A stretch of 64,000 nt of DNA from Spirochaetaceae bacterium (lineage in GTDB: Bacteria > Spirochaetota > Spirochaetia > Treponematales > Breznakiellaceae), in contig JAITKV010000049.1 in the NCBI GenBank assembly GCA_031278215.1, positions 17,365-81,364 of the forward strand, written 5' to 3'. Of this stretch, positions 18,986-27,075 are shown piece by piece. Positions within the stretch are counted from its first letter, which is position 1. Each line of letters starts with the position of its first letter. A program made the position numbers and the translations under genes. The notes beneath the pieces are model-generated. The model saw only the letters and a list, made by a program, of their open reading frames with translations, was not told the DNA's origin and searched no databases.

Positions 18986-20045
18986 GGTAAAAGACCTTCC
19001 CCTGGTATTGGTGGTTGATGATGTAGAGATGAACCGCCTTATACTGGAAGAGATCCTTAAGGACGGGTATACCATTCTTACCGCCGAAAACGGCAAAAGG
19101 GCGCTGGAAGTACTTAAGACCACGACGGTGATCCCTAAAATTATCCTGCTGGACGTATTCATGCCCGAAATGAACGGCTATGAACTTTTAAAAGTTCTAA
19201 AGTCCGATGAATCCTTTAAGCGTATTCCTGTTATTTTTATCACCACCTCTGATTCCGAAAGCGAAGCCCTTACCGCAGGGGCGGTAGATTTTATCAGCAA
19301 GCCCTTTCTGCCGGAGATAGTAAAACTCCGGGTAAAAAATCAGGTGGAGCTTAAAAATTACAGCGACAACCTGGAACAAATGGTCGCGGAAAAAACCGCC
19401 GAGGCCACTTCTACCCTGGACAATACCCTTCAGGCCATTGCCAACATCATTGAGTACCGTAATCTGGAATCGGGAAGCCATGTTAAGCGGACCCAGTTTT
19501 TTTGCCAAGCCTTAATTGAATATCTTATTGAATCCAACTCTCCCTATGCAGAGTCCCTTAAGGCCATGCATCCGGATATCATTGTCAAGGCCATGGCCCT
19601 TCACGATGTGGGTAAAATCGGAATTCCCGATAAAATTCTGCTAAAACCGGGAAAGCTTGATCCGGACGAATACGAGATCATGAAAACCCACGCCACCGTG
19701 GGCAAGAATATTATTAAAGAAATGATGAAGGCGGTTGCAGACAAGGACTCCATTTACCTTCGTCACTGCTATGATATAACCTATTCCCACCATGAACGGT
19801 ACGACGGCAAAGGCTATCCCCAGGGCTTAAAGGGAACCGACATTCCCCTGTCGGCCCGCCTTGCGGCCCTTTCGGACGTATACGACGCCCTGGTTTGCGC
19901 CAGGGTATACAAGGCCGCCATGTCGTATGAAGAGGCGCTTAAAATTATCAGCGACGGCCGGGGCACCCAGTTTGACCCCATTCTTACCGATGCGGTTATT
20001 CAGATCCAGGACCGGTTTAAGGAAATTTCCCAGAACTATAGATAG
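18978..20045 (+). CDS. Response regulator with HD-GYP domain (RpfG-like c-di-GMP phosphodiesterase)
   Basis: 355 aa. Receiver domain (about 8-125) with phospho-Asp 59 in ILLDVFMPEMNGYE, a linker helix, then an HD-GYP domain with HDVGKIG (His 209, Asp 210), the later HHERYDGKGYP (GYP about 279-281) and LSDVYDAL. All metal-binding residues appear intact, so c-di-GMP hydrolysis is expected, controlled by phosphorylation. ATG 18978 overlaps the Hpt stop (ATGGCTAG) and has GAGG upstream; the open frame back to 18936 is shadow. Likely output of the phosphorelay, lowering c-di-GMP to change motility or surface behaviour. Confidence 0.92.
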   Translation: MARVKDLPLVLVVDDVEMNRLILEEILKDGYTILTAENGKRALEVLKTTTVIPKIILLDVFMPEMNGYELLKVLKSDESFKRIPVIFITTSDSESEALTAGAVDFISKPFLPEIVKLRVKNQVELKNYSDNLEQMVAEKTAEATSTLDNTLQAIANIIEYRNLESGSHVKRTQFFCQALIEYLIESNSPYAESLKAMHPDIIVKAMALHDVGKIGIPDKILLKPGKLDPDEYEIMKTHATVGKNIIKEMMKAVADKDSIYLRHCYDITYSHHERYDGKGYPQGLKGTDIPLSARLAALSDVYDALVCARVYKAAMSYEEALKIISDGRGTQFDPILTDAVIQIQDRFKEISQNYR

Positions 20046-20068
20046 GCCCCGCCAATCCCCTGCCGCGG

Positions 20069-20104
20069 CCCTTTGATCCCGCGTCCGCCGGATCAAAGGG
20101 CGGT
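20069..20104. terminator. Hairpin between rpfG-like gene and tmRNA
   Basis: Perfect 11-bp stem CCCTTTGATCC / GGATCAAAGGG (20069-20079, 20090-20100) with a 10-base loop, then CGGTTTTG. It lies between the converging HD-GYP and tmRNA genes and could end both transcripts. Confidence 0.65.
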
Positions 20105-20128
20105 TTTGCGCCAAGGGCCGGGCGGCCC

Positions 20129-20489
20129 TGGAGGTGGCGGGAATTGAACCCGCGTCCTAATACGCGGCACACAGACATCTACAGGTTTAGCCGCCTGTTA
20201 AATTGTCGGGAAAGGCTTGGCTAGACAGCACGCGGCCCCTCCGTATTCCGGGTAATCTTACCGTTTCCCCTCCGGACGCGAAGAAACAGCCAGCCTTGTT
20301 TGCGACGGAAATTCGGCCCCTCAAGGCGGCGGGGCCGGTTTCCGCGTTCCCGCGCTTACGCGGCGAGAGCGTAACTGTCGTTGTCGGCAGTTAAATTTTT
20401 TGCCGAGTTAAGGAGATCGGCATGGACTTTCGTCCGCTCCACCTGCAGCCTGTATCCCGAACCGTACCAGTCGAAACCGGTGCACCCCC
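20129..20489 (-). ncRNA. ssrA: tmRNA (ssrA)
   Basis: 361 nt on the minus strand. The 5' end GGGGGTG pairs with the 3' CACCTCC (one G-U pair), followed by discriminator A; CCA is not encoded. The T arm reads GCGGGTTCAATTCCCGC. The tag reading frame (20388-20356) codes ADNDSYALAA then TAA, ending in the ALAA degron expected for ClpXP-type proteases. It rescues stalled ribosomes together with SmpB. The 5' half includes the tRNA-like GGTTTCGACTGG segment. Own promoter immediately upstream. Confidence 0.95.
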
Positions 20490-20497
20490 ATTCTTAT

Positions 20498-20526
20498 AGT
20501 ATACTCATCCGCGGGCGGTAAATCAA
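20498..20526 (-). promoter_or_regulatory. Promoter of tmRNA
   Basis: TTGATT (20526-20521), 17-bp spacer, TATACT (20503-20498), then eight bases to the first G of tmRNA. Confidence 0.75.
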
Positions 20527-20636
20527 GGTCCCATGGTTTGGCTCTGTATAGTATAGCGCCCCGCCCGATAGCGCCCGGTATAAAATTTTACATCCCTCAA
20601 AATTTTCTCCAAATCCAAAGGGGGGCTAGATAATTC

Positions 20637-20665
20637 TTGATATTTGATGAAATTAAGGTTATTTT
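20637..20665 (+). promoter_or_regulatory. Promoter of the 20.7-kb unknown gene
   Basis: TTGATA (20637-20642), 17-bp spacer, TATTTT (20660-20665). The box abuts ATG 20666, so ATG 20675, nine bases later, is the more likely start with a leader of two or three bases. The stretch 20527-20636 shows nothing else. Confidence 0.45.
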
Positions 20666-20674
20666 ATGTGTATC

Positions 20675-21682
20675 ATGACACTTGATACAATAGAGAAGCG
20701 AAACCCCCATGTTTTGCATTCCACCGGCGAGGACCTTTCTTTTTTAAATGAATTTGAGGTATCCCTGGTGCAGAACGCCGAAGCCCTGCTGGATACGAAA
20801 AATCCATCGGAGGCAAAAATTGTCAGGCGCCGCTTTGACTGTCTTAGATCCTTTGGCGCCACCGTTGCGCTTTTTCCCACTATTCGGGAAAATCAAATGC
20901 TTAGGGGCTGTGTCCGGAATGAACAGCAGCTTATCAAGGCGCTGGTGGGGCTTGCCCCGTCTTCTCATCTGCTCCGGATCCCCGCCCGGATCCAGGCGGT
21001 CCGGAGTTTTTTAGTAACCAAGTTCCACAGTTTTTCCCTGTTAAGCAAAATTTTGCCGCCGGATTCCGGTCTGCATAAATCGGTCCGTTCTGTTCTTTTT
21101 TCTACCATGTTTGTCATTATGATAGAGGATGTTTATTTTTCATGTCTGGACAAACCTTCTTTCCCCGAAGACATTAAGGCGCGGCTGGCGGATGAACTTA
21201 TTTCGCTCTGGGATTCCGGCGCCGAACCGGCCATGATTCGCCATTTTTCCGCCCTGGAAACCCTGTGGCAGGTTAGGAACGATTCGCCCCCCAGTTTTGG
21301 AACCATGGACGGCACCAGCGAACTGCTTCGTATTTCTATGGACATGGAAGAAGTATGGCATGATTTTCTGCTGAACCAATCGGCCAATGAAGAAACACAA
21401 TGGGCCCTGGATGAATTTCTTTTTGGCCTTTCATATGAAGAACTGCTGGCGGTGCGCTTTCGGCTTAGGCGTTTTGGGATTAACGCGGTGGATTTTAACG
21501 AGATCCGTTCTTATTTGGGAACAACTCCCGCATACACTAAAATCGACGATTCCGATCCCCGGTATATTTATGATTTTTACGTTGAACGCAAAGAGGCGAC
21601 GCTGTTCCGTAAACGCCTTAACACCCCCGGCCCCCGGAAAACCCTGGAAGAAATATACCTCGAATACCGCATGACCCTGTAG
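20675..21682 (+). CDS. Hypothetical protein (about 335 aa), mostly helical
   Basis: No family recognised. The protein is soluble, without a signal peptide or clear membrane helix (a hydrophobic stretch near residues 145-157, SVLFSTMFVIMIEDVYF, may be buried). Tyr/Phe-rich C-terminus with charged helices (YIYDFYVERKEATLFRKRL, LEEIYLEYRMTL). No catalytic motif seen. ATG 20666 is an alternative start, but the -10 box touches it. It stands alone between tmRNA (divergent) and the MCP gene (convergent). Codon use is like its neighbours. Confidence 0.7.
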   Translation: MTLDTIEKRNPHVLHSTGEDLSFLNEFEVSLVQNAEALLDTKNPSEAKIVRRRFDCLRSFGATVALFPTIRENQMLRGCVRNEQQLIKALVGLAPSSHLLRIPARIQAVRSFLVTKFHSFSLLSKILPPDSGLHKSVRSVLFSTMFVIMIEDVYFSCLDKPSFPEDIKARLADELISLWDSGAEPAMIRHFSALETLWQVRNDSPPSFGTMDGTSELLRISMDMEEVWHDFLLNQSANEETQWALDEFLFGLSYEELLAVRFRLRRFGINAVDFNEIRSYLGTTPAYTKIDDSDPRYIYDFYVERKEATLFRKRLNTPGPRKTLEEIYLEYRMTL

Positions 21683-21739
21683 CCCTGCAGGATCCGCCGT
21701 TCCGCCAAAACCTTCCGCGGCCCGAATAGGCGAAGGCCG

Positions 21740-23407
21740 TCATACCGTCCGGGGCGGTTCTTTTACCCTAACCGCCCTGCTGTCCGAAATCCGAACACTT
21801 GGGGCGTTCTGCGGCGGTTCCCCGGAACCCGGTGCGGCGGCGTGCTCCGGCGGTTTCCCGAAGCCCGGCGCTGCGGCGTGCGGCGGTTCCCCGGCGCCCG
21901 GTACGGCGGCGAGTTCCGGCGGTTCTTCGGCGCCCGGTGCGGCGGCGAGTTCCGGCGGTTCCCCGAAAGCCGGCGCTGCGGCGTGCGGCGGTTCCCCGGC
22001 GCCCGGTGCGGCTGCGTGTTCCGGCGGTTCCCCGGAACCCGGTGCGGCGGCGTGTTCCGGCGGTTTTCCGAAAGCCGGTGCGGCGGTCTGCAGTGGTTCC
22101 CCGAAACCCGGCGCGGCAGCGTGTTCCGGCGTCTTTTTTTCTTCTTCCACCAGGGCGCGGATGGAACTAGTAAGGCATCCGGCGTCTTCCACGGCTTTTT
22201 CCAATTCCGTTTTTAGCCGGGTATATTCCGGCTCGTATTTCTCCGTGATCCGGGTAAGCTGTTCCGCCAGCGCCGCGGCGTATTCCCGCCACTCCGTAAG
22301 ATCCGGGCCGCTGCCGGGGGCCCCTGCGGGGCTGCGGGAATATTCGGAAGAAAGGGCGGTTAAAAACTGCCCGATTGTCCCCACGGTCCGCCCGGTTTTT
22401 TCCATGGTTTTTGACAGGGCTTCTCCGGCTATTACTCCGGCCTTTGCTTTTTCCCCTATGGTTTTAACTTCCACCTGGATCTGCTTGGCGTTGGTTTCGG
22501 TGGATTCGGCAAGTTTTTTTATTTCTTCCGCGACCACCGCAAAGCCCGCCCCGGCGGATCCGGCGTGGGCGCTTTCTATGGCGGCGTTCATGGACAGTAT
22601 GTTGGTCTGGGCGGAGATGCGGTTTATCATTCCCGCAAGGCCGGTAATTTTTTCCATGCTCCCCGCAATGCCGTTTATAAGTTCCCTTACCGCCTTGCTT
22701 TGAATGGTTCCTTCGGCGATCTTCATTTGAAGCTCATCGGTCCCGCGAAGGGCCCCGGCAAATTCCGCGGTCCCGGCGGTACTTTTTTTCGCGGAGGGCT
22801 CCGGCGGGGCTAAGGATTCCATCCGGGGCTTTCCCAAAACTTCAGTCATCTGTATCCGGATTTCTTCCACCGTATCCAGGGCGTTTTTAAGGGCCCCCTC
22901 AATGGCCGGTGTTTTATCCGCGATTTGCTCCAGGCTGTTTCTGGTTTGGCCGGCCCTTTGCCTAGCCCGGGATCTGATGTCCTGCAGCTCCTCCAGGGCC
23001 CTTTCGCTTTCCGCGTGCTTGTTTGTAACTTTGGCAAGCTCTTCCCGGAGCAGGGTCTTTTCATCCTCGAGCCGGGCCTTTTCCGCATTAAGCTGTTCTT
23101 TTTCTTCCCATGCCCGTGTTGTTTCGGCCCGGAGGGTCCGCAGAAGGGCAAAAAGGACCGTAAGCCCCAGCAGCACGATACAGGTTTCTCCCAGGGCAAT
23201 GCGAAGGATCCCGATTCCGCCCTGGTTCTGTACCGCGGCGCCGTCTATGGACCGAAAGAACGGGTAAGTTAAGGCCCATGAAGCGGCTACGGCCGCCAGG
23301 ATCATAAGGGCCGCGGCAAAAAACGGTATTTTTATCTTCATTCGCGGCGGGCTTTGGGGCTCTGGAACCCGCCCCTCGGCGGGGGGGCCTTGGGTGGAAA
23401 GGTTCAT
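21740..23407 (-). CDS. Methyl-accepting chemotaxis-type protein with Pro/Ala repeat tail
   Basis: 555 aa. Two membrane helices (about 25-45 and 62-85) with only about 15-20 residues between them, so there is no periplasmic sensor domain. A long coiled coil leads to an MCP signalling tip ([20 protein letters not shown], then [18 protein letters not shown]), which docks CheA and CheW. The last 120 residues are repeats like [12 protein letters not shown], coded by nine 33/36-bp DNA repeats, and there is no CheR-binding pentapeptide at the end. Its ATG overlaps the dCMP deaminase stop (ATGA). It may sense cytoplasmic or membrane cues. Confidence 0.85.
   Translation of the reverse strand: MNLSTQGPPAEGRVPEPQSPPRMKIKIPFFAAALMILAAVAASWALTYPFFRSIDGAAVQNQGGIGILRIALGETCIVLLGLTVLFALLRTLRAETTRAWEEKEQLNAEKARLEDEKTLLREELAKVTNKHAESERALEELQDIRSRARQRAGQTRNSLEQIADKTPAIEGALKNALDTVEEIRIQMTEVLGKPRMESLAPPEPSAKKSTAGTAEFAGALRGTDELQMKIAEGTIQSKAVRELINGIAGSMEKITGLAGMINRISAQTNILSMNAAIESAHAGSAGAGFAVVAEEIKKLAESTETNAKQIQVEVKTIGEKAKAGVIAGEALSKTMEKTGRTVGTIGQFLTALSSEYSRSPAGAPGSGPDLTEWREYAAALAEQLTRITEKYEPEYTRLKTELEKAVEDAGCLTSSIRALVEEEKKTPEHAAAPGFGEPLQTAAPAFGKPPEHAAAPGSGEPPEHAAAPGAGEPPHAAAPAFGEPPELAAAPGAEEPPELAAVPGAGEPPHAAAPGFGKPPEHAAAPGSGEPPQNAPSVRISDSRAVRVKEPPRTV
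21813..22127 (-). repeat. Nine tandem 33/36-bp repeats in the MCP gene
   Basis: Unit lengths in plus-strand order are 36, 33, 36, 36, 33, 36, 36, 33, 36 bp. Each begins GGCGGTTCCCCG or close to it (the last has AGTGG). They code 11- or 12-residue units of the type GxPPxHAAAPGx. All stay in frame. Confidence 0.9.
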
Positions 23408-23907
23408 TGGCCGTCGTATTCCTGTACTTCCTGGTGTATGTATTCCAGTTTAATGCCCGCCATGGTAAACATCGCTTCGGAATCTGCCGCATCGTGGTAG
23501 CGGCGCTGGCAGACCACCCTGACTATGCCGCAGTTAATAATCAGCATGGCGCAGGTCCTGCAGGGGGTCATCCGGCAGTACAGGGTACCCCCGTTGACGG
23601 CAATTCCCCGCTTCGCGGCCTGGCATAGTGCATTTTGCTCCGCATGGACGGTTCTAACACAATGGGTGGTAACACTGCCGTCTTCGTGGACCAGTTGTTT
23701 AAACTGGTGTCCCACTTCATCACAGTGGGGCAGCCCCGCAGGGGCTCCCACATAGCCGGTAACCAGGATCTGGTTGTCCCGGGCAATAACACAGCCGGAT
23801 CGCCCCCGGTTACAGGTGGCCCGTTTGGAAATGGCTTCGCAGACTTCCATAAAGTATTCGTCCCAACTGGGGCGGCGGTACTTTTCGGGGGGAGGGTTTA
23901 TTTCCAT
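23404..23907 (-). CDS. dCMP deaminase (ComEB-like cytidylate deaminase)
   Basis: 167 aa zinc enzyme that deaminates dCMP to dUMP for thymidylate synthesis. The zinc motifs are present: HAEQNAL (catalytic Glu) and [10 protein letters not shown] (two Cys ligands); [17 protein letters not shown] is typical of the dCMP deaminase branch, and [19 protein letters not shown] is the substrate-side strand. ATG 23907 ([10 protein letters not shown]) is chosen because homology begins there and the -10 box ends six bases earlier; the frame to 24000 is shadow of the divergent gene. Co-translated with the MCP by an ATGA overlap. Confidence 0.92.
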   Translation of the reverse strand: MEINPPPEKYRRPSWDEYFMEVCEAISKRATCNRGRSGCVIARDNQILVTGYVGAPAGLPHCDEVGHQFKQLVHEDGSVTTHCVRTVHAEQNALCQAAKRGIAVNGGTLYCRMTPCRTCAMLIINCGIVRVVCQRRYHDAADSEAMFTMAGIKLEYIHQEVQEYDGQ

Positions 23908-23913
23908 GTTTCT

Positions 23914-23943
23914 ATTGTAACACCTATAGGTTTCTTGTACAGT
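23914..23943. promoter_or_regulatory. Overlapping divergent promoters of dCMP deaminase and PfkB kinase
   Basis: Plus strand: TTGTAA (23915-23920), 17-bp spacer, TACAGT (23938-23943), six bases to ATG 23950. Minus strand: TACAAT (23919-23914), six bases to ATG 23907; its -35 would overlap the plus -10. Both genes should be leaderless and the promoters should exclude each other. Confidence 0.6.
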
Positions 23944-23949
23944 AGATTC

Positions 23950-24894
23950 ATGGAAAAGCCCCGCACTTTTCTTACGGTTTGCATGAATCCGACCCTGCAA
24001 AAAACCCTTGTCTTTTCCAGGCTAATTCCCGGTAAGGTAAACCGCACCGCGGTCCACCGGATCGATGTATCCGGCAAGGGGATCAACGTAACCAGGGTCT
24101 TGACCCAGTTAAAAAGAGATGCCATTCACCTAACCGGCTTAGGAGGACCCCTGGGCCCCCTTTTTTTACGCCTCTGTGAACAGGATAGGCTTGCCCTGCG
24201 GTGGGTGGAAAGCGGCAGCCCGATCCGGTTTTGTTACACCCTGCTCACGGAGGAAGGGGCGGGCCATAGGGTGACGGAACTGGTAGAAGAAGGAGAACCG
24301 GTGGCGCCGGGGACCGAAGAAAAATTGCTTGGGGCCTACGGGGAACTGCTTCCCCTGGTAAAGACGGTGATTATTTCCGGCGCCAAAGCCCGGGGCTATA
24401 CTGACGCGCTGGTTCCCGAAATGGTCCGTCTGGCCCGGGCGCAGGAAAAGCGGATTATCCTTGATATCCGGGGAAAGGATCTGCGGCAAAGCATGGTCCA
24501 CGGGCCCGACATAATTAAACCGAATCTTTTTGAATTTGCCGGCACCTTTGCGCCGGAGTTTAAGGGCTTGGGGGAACTTTCCGGGGATGAACAGGGTGTT
24601 CGGGACAGGATCGCTTCCCTGGCCTTGGAGCTGGCGGCCCGGTACGGCGGCGAAATTATCCTTTCCCGGGGAACGCTTCCGCTGTGGTATACCTGCCGCG
24701 GCGTCTTTACCGAAGCGCCGGTGGAAAAACAAAGGACCCTAAACAGTACCGGATCCGGGGACGCCTTTACCGCGGGGCTTGCCGCCGCCCTGGACGGGGG
24801 CCTTTCCCTGTCGGACGCAATCGCCGAGGGAATGCGCTGCGGCAGCCTTAATGCGGGCCTTCTTAAACCGGGGGTAATTGAAGAAACGGTGTAA
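23950..24894 (+). CDS. PfkB-family sugar kinase (1-phosphofructokinase-like)
   Basis: 314 aa, normal family length. The opening MEKPRTFLTVCMNPTLQKTL, the SGKGINVTRVL loop and the catalytic-base motif NSTGSGDAFTAGLAAAL identify the FruK/LacC branch, which phosphorylates fructose 1-phosphate or tagatose 6-phosphate with ATP. No PTS fructose transporter or regulator is adjacent, so the substrate is uncertain. The frame is open back to 23635, but homology and the promoter fix the start at ATG 23950. Confidence 0.85.
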   Translation: MEKPRTFLTVCMNPTLQKTLVFSRLIPGKVNRTAVHRIDVSGKGINVTRVLTQLKRDAIHLTGLGGPLGPLFLRLCEQDRLALRWVESGSPIRFCYTLLTEEGAGHRVTELVEEGEPVAPGTEEKLLGAYGELLPLVKTVIISGAKARGYTDALVPEMVRLARAQEKRIILDIRGKDLRQSMVHGPDIIKPNLFEFAGTFAPEFKGLGELSGDEQGVRDRIASLALELAARYGGEIILSRGTLPLWYTCRGVFTEAPVEKQRTLNSTGSGDAFTAGLAAALDGGLSLSDAIAEGMRCGSLNAGLLKPGVIEETV

Positions 24895-24907
24895 GCGGCG
24901 GCGGCTT

Positions 24908-25543
24908 TTACCCCTTCCCAAAAAGTAATTGCGAATAATAGCGGGGTTCTATTTTTTCTTCCGGGATGCCGATCCTGGCAAGGAATTCCAAAAGCTCCGC
25001 CTTGACGGCGGCAAATTCCGCTTCCGCCGGATCGCTAAGGACCTCCAGTTCCACAAACCAGCCCAGGCGCCTGGAAGGTTCCGGCAGGACGGCGCCGTCC
25101 ACCTCCGCCAGTTCCGCGCAGATGTTTTCGTATTTCCATTTCCATCCCCGCTTGCGCTTGCAGACACCCTTTTTTAGCCCCAGCCGCACCAAAAGATCCT
25201 CAAAGCCCGATCCGTCGGAGACCTCAAATTCATGTTCGTCGTTAACCTCGATGTCCCGTTTGTCCGGGCTGGATTTCCGGATTTTATAGGTAACCCAGAT
25301 TTGTTCCGGGGCCCCGTCTTCGCCGCCGCTATAACGTTCCCGGCGGACCCGCAGTCCCGATGGGGGCAGGGCCCCGGGCCCTTCCAAGGCGGCTTCCCCC
25401 GCGGACCTCTCCGGGGAAAGAAACCAGTACGAGTCTTCCTTTATAAAGGCGGTTCCCTTTCCCGCAATGCCCTCCAACCGGGCCTTACAGTCCACCTGAT
25501 CCTCAATCCGGGCCTTCACTTCTATTTCGGTATTGTTTCCCAT
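24908..25543 (-). CDS. CYTH-domain protein (class IV cyclase / triphosphatase family)
   Basis: 211 aa. The signature EIEVKAR (ExExK) is at residues 6-12 and is followed by alternating basic and acidic strands (LRVRRERY, WVTYKIRKS, HEFEVSD, CKRKRGWKWKYE, GWFVELEVL) that build the triphosphate tunnel. CYTH enzymes hydrolyse tripolyphosphate or thiamine triphosphate, or make cAMP (CyaB); which one cannot be told. ATG 25543 gives MGNNTEIEVK; ATG 25549 is an alternative. TATAGT ends eight bases before ATG 25543. It converges on the PfkB gene. Confidence 0.85.
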   Translation of the reverse strand: MGNNTEIEVKARIEDQVDCKARLEGIAGKGTAFIKEDSYWFLSPERSAGEAALEGPGALPPSGLRVRRERYSGGEDGAPEQIWVTYKIRKSSPDKRDIEVNDEHEFEVSDGSGFEDLLVRLGLKKGVCKRKRGWKWKYENICAELAEVDGAVLPEPSRRLGWFVELEVLSDPAEAEFAAVKAELLEFLARIGIPEEKIEPRYYSQLLFGKG

Positions 25544-25643
25544 GTGCATCCACTATACCATATAATCGGGAATGTATAGAGTGGCGCTGGGACTGGAACG
25601 GCGAAACCGGTGATTCAGAGACTGCGGCCGATCCCGCGGCAGC

Positions 25644-25949
25644 CACTTCCTCCAGCGAAAGACGGTTGTCAAGATTGCCGGTAGTATGGTCATAACGCGC
25701 CATCATAATATAATCAGTTACGGTTCTGATCTTATGTGCTTGACCCCAATTCAGGACATCGACGGAGCAGTTTTTGTTTTGTTTCATAACCGGACAACTT
25801 ATTTGGACAGGAATATCATTTTTTATCAATTTTTGAATGGCATTCCGGGTTTTTATAAATGATCCGGGAAGATTTGCAATACTGTCATGAATTTCAGGTT
25901 CCATGCTGTAAAGGGAGGCCTGTACACTTGACAGGCGGTTTTCCTTCAT
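25644..25949 (-). pseudogene. Remnant of a radical-SAM/SPASM peptide-maturase gene
   Basis: About 100 residues look like the middle of radical-SAM enzymes that modify ribosomal peptides: VQASLYSMEPEIHDSI, GSFIKTRNAIQKLI, VTDYIMMARYDHTTGNLDNR. The N-terminal part with the CxxxCxxC cluster is missing, and similarity stops near 25644, after which the frame runs on to 25503 in unrelated sequence. The stretch looks more AT-rich than its surroundings, fitting a horizontally acquired, now broken gene. No precursor peptide or transporter is near. Confidence 0.55.
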
Positions 25950-25955
25950 TAAGCC

Positions 25956-26951
25956 ATGGATACGAGAAAAAACCTGCCCAGAACGGCGCTTGCCCGGATT
26001 TACTTTATTGACCAGCAGATTGCGTCGGGGAAATACCCCAATGTCAATTATTTGGCAAAGGAATACGAAGCCGGCACGGCGACCATTTACCGCGATATTG
26101 AGTATATGCGGGATATGCTCGGCGCCCCTATTGAATACTGCGCGAAAAACCGGGGCTGGTTTTATGCGGAAAAATCCTTTCGCCTGCCCGCCCGCTTTGC
26201 CGCGGCCAATGATATGCTGGCCCTGGGCATGGCAAAGAACCTCCTCTCCCTCTATCGGGATACGCCGCTCTACAATTCGGCCAAACGGCTTTTGGACGAT
26301 ATTACCGCCCCGTTAACAAAAGACAATTTTGAAAAAGACGATTCCGTCCCCTGGTATGAAAACCGCATTGTTGTCCCGCCCGTGGCCTCCGCCCCGGTTA
26401 ACCCCGGTACATGGGAGCGCGTCATTTCCGCCATGCGCGAAAACCGCCTGCTTGCCTTTGAGTATTACGGGATATGGGATGACCGGTATAAGAGCCGGCT
26501 GGTCCGGCCCTATCAGCTTCTTTTTGACAACGGGGTCTGGTTTCTCTACGGGTATGCGGAAGAACGGGCCGGCATCAGGATATTTAATCTTTCCCGGATG
26601 AAAAACGTGTCTTTGACCAATGAAACCTTTACACTGCCTGAGGATTATGATTATATCGCCCGGACCGATGGCAGCTATTTCGGCGTTTTTGCCGGCAAGA
26701 AATACCGGTTCAAAATCGCTCTTAATAAAGCCGGCGCGCAATGGGCCGGGGAACGGAAATGGGCGGCGGATCAGACGATTAAAGAAAAAGATACGGGGTT
26801 TATCGTTGAGTTTACGTCGACCCAATACAACCGGGTGCTTGAATGGGTTCTTTCCCGGGGCGCCGACGCGTATCCCCTTGAGCCTGCGGCGCTGGCATCG
26901 GAATGGAAAAAACACGTCCGGGGAATGATGAAAAAGTTTGAAGGATCATGA
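25956..26951 (+). CDS. WYL-domain transcription regulator (HTH + WYL)
   Basis: 331 aa. An N-terminal winged helix (about 8-65; ARIYFIDQQIASGKYPNVNY, then TATIYRDIEYMRD) is followed by a WYL domain (about 135-235; RLLAFEYYGIWDDRYKSRLVRPYQLLF and GVWFLYGYAEERAGIRIFNLSRMK) and the C-terminal WCX region. Such regulators sense ligands or nucleic acid and often control phage-defence or DNA-damage genes. Here it lies next to a radical-SAM remnant and 125 bp before an orphan Cas2-like gene. TTGACA occurs at 25929-25934 but without a convincing -10 box. Confidence 0.85.
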   Translation: MDTRKNLPRTALARIYFIDQQIASGKYPNVNYLAKEYEAGTATIYRDIEYMRDMLGAPIEYCAKNRGWFYAEKSFRLPARFAAANDMLALGMAKNLLSLYRDTPLYNSAKRLLDDITAPLTKDNFEKDDSVPWYENRIVVPPVASAPVNPGTWERVISAMRENRLLAFEYYGIWDDRYKSRLVRPYQLLFDNGVWFLYGYAEERAGIRIFNLSRMKNVSLTNETFTLPEDYDYIARTDGSYFGVFAGKKYRFKIALNKAGAQWAGERKWAADQTIKEKDTGFIVEFTSTQYNRVLEWVLSRGADAYPLEPAALASEWKKHVRGMMKKFEGS

Positions 26952-26975
26952 TTTCCGGTCAACGGGGAACATATT

Positions 26976-27007
26976 CCTTGACAATTTTAAATTGTCAGGG
27001 GCCCTTT
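26976..27007 (+). terminator. Palindrome after the WYL gene
   Basis: CCTTGACAATT and ATTGTCAGGGG flank TTAA and form a hairpin, followed by CCCTTTT. It resembles the second hairpin inside the repeat at 35797-35938 (CCCTGACAATTTG...), so it may be a fragment of that repeat family serving as terminator. Confidence 0.5.
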
Positions 27008-27041
27008 TCGCAAACACTTTTTATGGGTGTAATTTGTTGCA

Positions 27042-27070
27042 TTGACAAACCCTTTACGGTTTTTTATAAT
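27042..27070 (+). promoter_or_regulatory. Perfect-consensus promoter of the Cas2-like gene
   Basis: TTGACA (27042-27047), 17-bp spacer, TATAAT (27065-27070), both boxes exact. ATG 27076 follows after five bases, so the mRNA should begin at or beside the start codon. Confidence 0.75.
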
Positions 27071-27075
27071 AAGCT

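Noticed and set aside
23635..23949. 105-residue N-terminal extension of the PfkB kinase
   Set aside because: It is antisense to the dCMP deaminase coding region; family homology and a promoter fix the start at 23950.
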